A stretch of 64,000 nt of DNA from Ascoidea tarda (nom. inval.) (lineage: Eukaryota > Ascomycota > Saccharomycetes > Ascoideales > Ascoideaceae): NCBI GenBank assembly GCA_030560485.1, contig JAKTTS010000001.1, positions 85,720 through 149,719 of the forward strand, read 5' to 3'. Position numbers and translations under genes: made by a program. Below the pieces are notes generated by a model. That model saw nothing but the letters and a program-made list of their open reading frames with translations, made no database searches and was not told where the DNA came from. Position 1 is the first letter of the stretch. Every line of letters begins with the position of its first letter. Below are positions 58,992 to 64,000 of this stretch, piece after piece.

Positions 58992-61457
58992 ATGATTCTC
59001 GAAACTCCCCTTGTTGGAGCGCTTCGTGCTGCTGCTTGTGCTGCTCGTGCTGCTCCTGCTATCTCGCGAACCGCCCTCTCGAGAACTGTCTTTCCCCTTC
59101 CCTTCTTTCTCTCTCGCTCGTTGGCTACCTTCAATCGATCCAAACCCCATGTCAACATCGGCACCATAGGCCACGTCGACCATGGTAAAACGACCCTAAC
59201 TGCTGCCATCACCAAGTACTTGTCTGCCAAAGGTGGCGCCGATTTCTTGGACTACGCTTCCATTGACAAGGCTCCTGAGGAACGGGCCAGAGGTATCACT
59301 ATCTCCTCTGCTCACGTTGAGTACGAAACTGACACTAGACACTACTCTCACGTTGACTGTCTCAGTGAGGATATGCGTATCTTGACTAATAAGGGTTTTT
59401 TGTTTCTTGACGAAGTTAAGAAGAACTGGGATGATGTTTTGATTGGATCTTATAACAAGGAAACTAAGCAAATTGAGTATGTTCGTGGTGAAGAATTAAT
59501 TGTCAAGGAAGCTGCTAACCACAAAATGATTGGATTTTCTGATACCAATATAAACGAAGATGATACTTTCAAGGACTTTGGCAGAAATGTTTCTTTACTT
59601 GTTACCGAAAATCATGATATGTTTGTGCAACTAGGTGATGCTGCTGTTTCAACTTCATATGCTAAATATAAAGCTAGAACTATTGCTGAAGATCTTCGGG
59701 AAAAGAATGTCCGTTTTTTGGCTGTTGCTGAAGAAGGTGTTTATGTAGAAGGGAAACCAGAGCTTTCTTTTGTTACTGCGCTTGGCCTCAAAGAAAACCA
59801 GATTATCCCTTTCTTGGAGTCTTATGGTTACTGGCTCGGTGATGGCTCTCTAAGCAATGCTCCCCAAATCTCTGATAAGAAATGGTTTGATTTTTTTAAA
59901 CAAGAGTACGGCAGCTCCAGTTCAGCATCGTCAAAAGAAAATTTGTCTGAGTCAACCAAGTGGTTTGCCCCATGGGTTTCCGACCTTAACCGTGAACAAC
60001 TTCGTGCTGTTATTGAAGGATATCGTACTGCTAATGGAGATCTTATTGATAACAACAAAATTCTTTATACATCTTCAATCAAAGCTCGCGATGAATTGAC
60101 TCATGCCCTTCTCAATGCTGGTTATTCTGCTTTATTTGACTTGAAATATCCCGCTGGAACTATTAGTGCTTACGTCAAAGAGAATCAAGGTAATGAATCA
60201 ACATCTATCACCATTGCTGCGTATAATGAATTATCTAGTGAGAAAAAGAACAAATTCAAGCCTGTGCCTGCAAAATCTGATGTCTGGTCTGTTAACTATA
60301 GTGAACTTGACAGTACAGCACCTGGTGAGCAAAACTCCCGTCCTGTTCTCGACATCTCAAAGGACGTCAAACGTGTTGATAACTACTTTGGTCGTGTCTG
60401 GTGCGTTCGTGTTCCTAATGGTTTAATAATTACACAAAGAGTTCTTGAACAGCTTAATGGTTCTGCTTTAGTTGTATCGCGTCCTGTGATTATTGGAAAT
60501 TGCCCCGGTCACGCTGATTATATCAAGAATATGATCACCGGTGCTGCCCAGATGGATGGTGCCATTATTGTGGTTGCTGCTTCCGACGGTCAGATGCCCC
60601 AGACCAGAGAGCATTTGCTTTTGGCCAGACAAGTTGGTGTCCAGCACATTGTGGTCTTTGTCAACAAGATCGATGCTGTCGAAGACGAAGAAATGTTGGA
60701 ATTGGTGGAAATGGAAATGCGAGACTTGCTCACCGAATACGGTTTTGACGGCGACAACGCTCCCATCATCTTTGGTTCTGCTCTCTGTGCTCTCCAAGGC
60801 GAAAGACCTGACATTGGTGCTGAGAGAATCCAAGCCTTACTAGATGCTGTCGACACCTACATCCCAACCCCCCAAAGAGACCTTGAACAACCTTTCCTAA
60901 TGCCTGTCGAAGACGTCTTTTCCATCTCTGGTAGAGGTACTGTTGTTACTGGCAGAGTCGAAAGAGGTGAATTGAAAAAAGGTGAAGAAATCGAACTTGT
61001 GGGCCACAACGACAAGCCCATCAAGGCCACTGTCACTGGTATTGAAATGTTTAAGAAGGAATTGGACAAGGCCATGGCTGGTGACAACGCTGGTGTGCTT
61101 TTAAGAGGTATCAAGAGAGACGACGTCAAGAGAGGAATGGTCGTCTGCAAACCTAACACTGTCAACCCCCACACAAAGTTCCTAGCCTCCTTGTATATCT
61201 TGACCAAAAACGAAGGTGGCAGACACACTGGTTTCGGGGAACACTACAGACCCCAAATCTACATCAGAACTGCCGATGTCACTGCTGTTCTATCCTTCCC
61301 TGAGGGCGTTGACAACACACAATTGATCCAGCCTGGAGACAACACTGAAATGGTCTGTTCTCTCGTCCACCCTACTCCTGTCGAAGTTGGCCAACGTTTC
61401 AACATCAGAGAAGGCAACAAAACCGTTGGCACAGGCTTGGTTACTCGTATCCTCTAG
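58992..61457 (+). CDS. TUF1: Mitochondrial translation elongation factor Tu containing an intein
   Basis: The 821-codon precursor is a mitochondrial EF-Tu interrupted by a 381-residue intein (residues 123-503). Residues 1-46 are an Arg/Ala-rich presequence. The mature part begins [14 protein letters not shown] with G1 GHVDHGKT at 60-67. The N-extein ends RHYSHVD at 122 and the C-extein resumes [10 protein letters not shown] at 504, so the intein splits the switch-II DCPG motif. Beyond it come G4 NKID, the SAL motif and domains II/III to the usual [10 protein letters not shown] end. The spliced protein would be 440 residues, against 437 in baker's yeast. EF-Tu brings aminoacyl-tRNA to mitochondrial ribosomes. 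Extein codons are strongly biased with GTC/ATC/GCC, whereas intein codons are AT-ending. Without splicing the GTPase could not work, so the intein must be active or the gene would be lost. Confidence 0.96.
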   Translation: MILETPLVGALRAAACAARAAPAISRTALSRTVFPLPFFLSRSLATFNRSKPHVNIGTIGHVDHGKTTLTAAITKYLSAKGGADFLDYASIDKAPEERARGITISSAHVEYETDTRHYSHVDCLSEDMRILTNKGFLFLDEVKKNWDDVLIGSYNKETKQIEYVRGEELIVKEAANHKMIGFSDTNINEDDTFKDFGRNVSLLVTENHDMFVQLGDAAVSTSYAKYKARTIAEDLREKNVRFLAVAEEGVYVEGKPELSFVTALGLKENQIIPFLESYGYWLGDGSLSNAPQISDKKWFDFFKQEYGSSSSASSKENLSESTKWFAPWVSDLNREQLRAVIEGYRTANGDLIDNNKILYTSSIKARDELTHALLNAGYSALFDLKYPAGTISAYVKENQGNESTSITIAAYNELSSEKKNKFKPVPAKSDVWSVNYSELDSTAPGEQNSRPVLDISKDVKRVDNYFGRVWCVRVPNGLIITQRVLEQLNGSALVVSRPVIIGNCPGHADYIKNMITGAAQMDGAIIVVAASDGQMPQTREHLLLARQVGVQHIVVFVNKIDAVEDEEMLELVEMEMRDLLTEYGFDGDNAPIIFGSALCALQGERPDIGAERIQALLDAVDTYIPTPQRDLEQPFLMPVEDVFSISGRGTVVTGRVERGELKKGEEIELVGHNDKPIKATVTGIEMFKKELDKAMAGDNAGVLLRGIKRDDVKRGMVVCKPNTVNPHTKFLASLYILTKNEGGRHTGFGEHYRPQIYIRTADVTAVLSFPEGVDNTQLIQPGDNTEMVCSLVHPTPVEVGQRFNIREGNKTVGTGLVTRIL
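59358..60500 (+). mobile_element. Intein with LAGLIDADG homing endonuclease domain in TUF1
   Basis: 381 residues, in frame, starting at Cys (TGT 59358) and ending at Asn (AAT 60498-60500) before Cys+1 of the C-extein. Block A is [20 protein letters not shown]. Block B is [11 protein letters not shown] with TxxH, His at intein residue 86 (59613). Block C is [11 protein letters not shown], Asp at intein residue 162 (59841). Block E is [15 protein letters not shown], where Asn226 (60033) replaces the catalytic Asp. Block F is [18 protein letters not shown]. Block G ends VIIGN, so the usual penultimate His is Gly. The style (WxGDG, W-x-P-W-V-x-x-L before the second helix, VWCVRVP) resembles inteins of fungal nuclear genes and large eukaryotic DNA viruses more than the Vma1 type, from memory. 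Splicing activity is inferred from conserved ends and the essential host site. Confidence 0.93.
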
Positions 61458-61755
61458 CCCATCTTGTTTTCTTTCTAAATATTCGCTCCCTATAATATGA
61501 CTATGTAAATATATATCTTGTTCAATAATACACTTGAATCTCGCCTCTAAACCCTTTAAAACCCTCTCCTCTCTTTTCTCGCTCCAACCGCTCGCCACAC
61601 CAAAAAGAAACCGTAGCGTTAGTGAACAACTCACTCTTCAACCTCCAAAGAACCATCTTCAAAGAACCATCTTCAAAAGACACTCCTCCAGCTCAATCCA
61701 CTCTGGAGATGTCTTGTTAACACCAGCTTCTTCACCCTATCACATCCCATTCACA

Positions 61756-64000
61756 ATGAACTCTTCCGACAAGCAACTAAACAGATCCTCCTCAAAATAC
61801 ACCTTGGATGAAAACGACGATAGCAACATCAACCAGCTAATCTTCACTGAAAACGACAACAACACTACAATCAACTCTCAGAATACAAACAACAAATTCA
61901 TCTCAACACATAAGAAAAACGAAAAAAGTTTATCAAACTTCATGGAATCACTAAACTCTTCTTCTCCTACAAAAGATGATCATATTACTAGCCATTTCCT
62001 CTCTTTCCCAAACAATCAATCCAATCAACCCAATCAGAATGACAATATCCATAATAATAACGAAAATTCAGATTCAGATATCGATGATTTTTCCAAATTA
62101 ATCAACTCTCAGTTAATCCCCAATCAAAGCGATCATCCCTCTACTTTAAATTCAATCCAAAACAAAAACAAAAACTTAGATAATCCTACTAACAATAGTT
62201 TATCCAATGATAATGACGATGATTTTTTTAATCAAATTCACAAATCTCATGCTAATAGTTCTGAATTTGTTAATGATATCCCAAATCATACCAAAAATCA
62301 AGATGATTTAATTGATTTAGATGATCAAAATGATCTAATTGATTTAAATGATCAAAATAACTTAGTTAATCAAAACGATATCTTTTCCACTAATAGTGAG
62401 GAAGATTTTTTTAGTACTATTCATAAAACTGAATCAAAATTTGAAACAAACCAAAATAACAATAAAAATAACAATAACAATGATCATAATGATAATAACG
62501 ATAGTGATAACGATTTTTTTAATAAAATTCATCAGAATGAATTTCCAAATCAAAATAAAACTAATGAAATTGATGAAAATAAGACTACTGAAAATAATAA
62601 AAATAAAATTAGTAAAATTAATAAAACTAAAATTAACGAAAATATGACTAAAATCTTCAACGATCATGATTCAATTGATAACAGCGACGATGATGATAAT
62701 ACTAATGCTAGCACCCAAAATCAACCATCAAGCAATACCAATTCCACCACAAACAATATCAATTCTACTACAAGTAATACCACCTCTAAAACCGAAAAAG
62801 ACCTATCTAAATCACTAGCGTTATTAGCTTTAGCCAACGCTTTTGATGATGACGATGATGACGATGATGATGACAACGATGATGATTACAATGGAAATGG
62901 TAAAACCACTGCTTTCCAAAAAAGTTCCCAAATCTCTTCCCCTAACGAAAACAAATATAATCCTTCGATCAATAAGTCACCCACTCTTAACAATAGATCT
63001 CCTATTATCAATAACATGTCGCCCATTCTCAATAATCAATCATTGAGAGTTTCAAATAAAGTAAATAAAACTAAATCGGATGCTTACGATTTTCCAATCG
63101 ATATCATATCAACTGCTATGAAAAAACAACCAGTCCGTAATTTTAATTCTCCAGCTTATTCAAGATCAAGATCAAATACGAATAATTCCAATCTTTCAAA
63201 TTTCAACAACAATAACAATAACAATACACCCATTCCTATTTTCACGAATAAAAATATCCCCATGTCCTCACCTTCCAAATATAATACTCAAAGCAATTTC
63301 ACTTCTCCAAAATTGCCAACTCAGTCTTTAAGAAAAAAACACTCCTTTTTTGGAGAATTGCCTCTACCTTTGCCAAAAAACTCTTTCAAACAAAACTCGA
63401 GAAAAACTAGCTTCCATTTTAATGCCCCAATTATTTCCAATCAGCAGCAAAATTTTCTTCCTTCTCCTCCTTCCTTAGTACCTCAACCACTTTACCAAAA
63501 TCAAAATCAAAATCAAAATCTCCAGTTTAACCAAGTTCCAATTAATTCCCTAGATCAGCAATTACTATCACAAAATTTATCTCCAAACCCTCAAGCATTT
63601 CCAGCTAAAAACTTAATTGTTTCGAATGTTTCAAACAATCCTTATATTCCCAAAGCGACACCCAATATCCCACCTTCTGAAAATCCTCCAAATTCAAATC
63701 CCTATAACCCATATAACAACAATAAAATTAATACCATTAACAGCAATATTAATAATTTAAATAATAACTTGGGCTTGAGTAACATTGTCTCTAACCCTCC
63801 ATTAACAAGTAACGACCAAAACTCAAACATAAATTTTAGCAATAATAATCCATCATTCCAGTTATTTCCAAATCAATCAGACCAGTTTTCTCAGCCAATG
63901 CCTCATATTCAACAACAACAGCAGTTTGCACCTTTACAGAATTATGCGCCAAATCCAAATATGATGCCATTGCAACAATCGTCTATGCAATTACCCCCAA
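61756..64000 (+). CDS. SEC16: COPII scaffold Sec16, N-terminal part (runs off the window)
   Basis: An open frame of 748 codons from ATG 61756 to the window edge without a stop. Most is disordered Asn/Ser/Asp-rich sequence. At residues 441-453 it has SDAYDFPIDIIS, the short conserved block that in yeast Sec16 precedes the Pro-rich central region. The following Pro/Asn/Gln-rich stretch with NPY and SPAYSRSR motifs fits the same protein. Three copies of an acidic-DFFxxIH motif occur at about residues 156-162, 217-223 and 253-259. Sec16 organises ER exit sites and COPII assembly; the central and C-terminal domains lie beyond the window. It follows TUF1 by about 300 bases on the same strand. Confidence 0.85.
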   Translation, partial: MNSSDKQLNRSSSKYTLDENDDSNINQLIFTENDNNTTINSQNTNNKFISTHKKNEKSLSNFMESLNSSSPTKDDHITSHFLSFPNNQSNQPNQNDNIHNNNENSDSDIDDFSKLINSQLIPNQSDHPSTLNSIQNKNKNLDNPTNNSLSNDNDDDFFNQIHKSHANSSEFVNDIPNHTKNQDDLIDLDDQNDLIDLNDQNNLVNQNDIFSTNSEEDFFSTIHKTESKFETNQNNNKNNNNNDHNDNNDSDNDFFNKIHQNEFPNQNKTNEIDENKTTENNKNKISKINKTKINENMTKIFNDHDSIDNSDDDDNTNASTQNQPSSNTNSTTNNINSTTSNTTSKTEKDLSKSLALLALANAFDDDDDDDDDDNDDDYNGNGKTTAFQKSSQISSPNENKYNPSINKSPTLNNRSPIINNMSPILNNQSLRVSNKVNKTKSDAYDFPIDIISTAMKKQPVRNFNSPAYSRSRSNTNNSNLSNFNNNNNNNTPIPIFTNKNIPMSSPSKYNTQSNFTSPKLPTQSLRKKHSFFGELPLPLPKNSFKQNSRKTSFHFNAPIISNQQQNFLPSPPSLVPQPLYQNQNQNQNLQFNQVPINSLDQQLLSQNLSPNPQAFPAKNLIVSNVSNNPYIPKATPNIPPSENPPNSNPYNPYNNNKINTINSNINNLNNNLGLSNIVSNPPLTSNDQNSNINFSNNNPSFQLFPNQSDQFSQPMPHIQQQQQFAPLQNYAPNPNMMPLQQSSMQLPP

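Noticed and set aside
59358-60500. Reading the TUF1 insertion as a spliceosomal intron
   Set aside because: The insertion is a multiple of three, fully open, starts TGTCTC and ends GGAAAT without GT-AG, and encodes intein blocks in order.
1-64000. Reassignment of TAA to a sense codon
   Set aside because: RPL2, FSF1, APS1, HCH1 and TPS2 all end correctly at TAA, so internal TAAs in two genes cannot be read as normal sense codons.
1-64000. CRISPR arrays, rRNA genes, complete transposons
   Set aside because: No regularly spaced direct repeats, no rRNA-like blocks, no reverse transcriptase or transposase motif found.

Overview
This is a nuclear chromosome segment of a budding yeast (Saccharomycotina). 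The evidence is dense, mostly intron-free genes, short introns placed at extreme 5' ends with GTATGT or GTAAGT donors and CTAAY branch points, and yeast-specific orthologues (ARG82, WBP1, APS1, HCH1, WSC, MNN4, QCR6, MIX14, SEC16). The DNA is AT-rich, many proteins carry long Asn, Asp and Ser tracts, and most intergenic regions contain a shorter GC-richer island. I cannot fix the genus or the CUG codon meaning by reading alone. TAA, TAG and TGA are all used as true stops.

Layout. 1-7.3 kb: SCC4 (cohesin loader) on the minus strand, then an isolated plus-strand gene at 3960-6431 for a P-loop NTPase fused to a PD-(D/E)XK nuclease. It resembles the Crinkler/RHS-type fungal family and is cut by one in-frame TAA. 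7.3-25.2 kb: RGA1/2-type LIM-RhoGAP, ARG82, an EamA-type transporter, WBP1, a small coiled-coil protein, INP51 and TPS2; TPS2 is also cut by one in-frame TAA. 26-35 kb: MIX14 (a spliced gene not visible as one ORF), APS1 with a perfect 29-bp hairpin just after its stop, an unrecognised low-complexity protein and a full-length MRP-type ABC transporter. 36-46 kb: HCH1 (spliced), a WSC-type wall sensor, VPS51, FSF1, an unrecognised protein and RAM2. 46-57 kb: MNN4-like LicD protein, RPL2 (4-base first exon, 924-base intron), QCR6 (spliced) and a two-RRM protein. 57-64 kb: DBR1, TUF1 and the 5' part of SEC16.

The most striking object is in TUF1, the nuclear gene for mitochondrial EF-Tu. A 381-residue intein (59358-60500) lies inside the GTPase switch-II DCPG motif, exactly between Asp and Cys. 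Its self-splicing blocks are recognisable and it contains a LAGLIDADG endonuclease domain whose second motif has Asn where the catalytic Asp normally sits. Removing it leaves a 440-residue EF-Tu of normal length.

Most genes are housekeeping functions (mitochondrial translation and respiration, secretion and glycosylation, trehalose and inositol-phosphate metabolism, RNA turnover) without operon-like logic. Several neighbours share divergent promoters: RPL2/QCR6, DBR1/TUF1, ARG82/transporter, and the 44-kb gene with RAM2. Recurrent TGCATG, CACGTG and GTGTATGCAC-like words in these promoters look like binding sites of a general regulatory factor. No tRNA, rRNA, CRISPR array or complete transposon was found.
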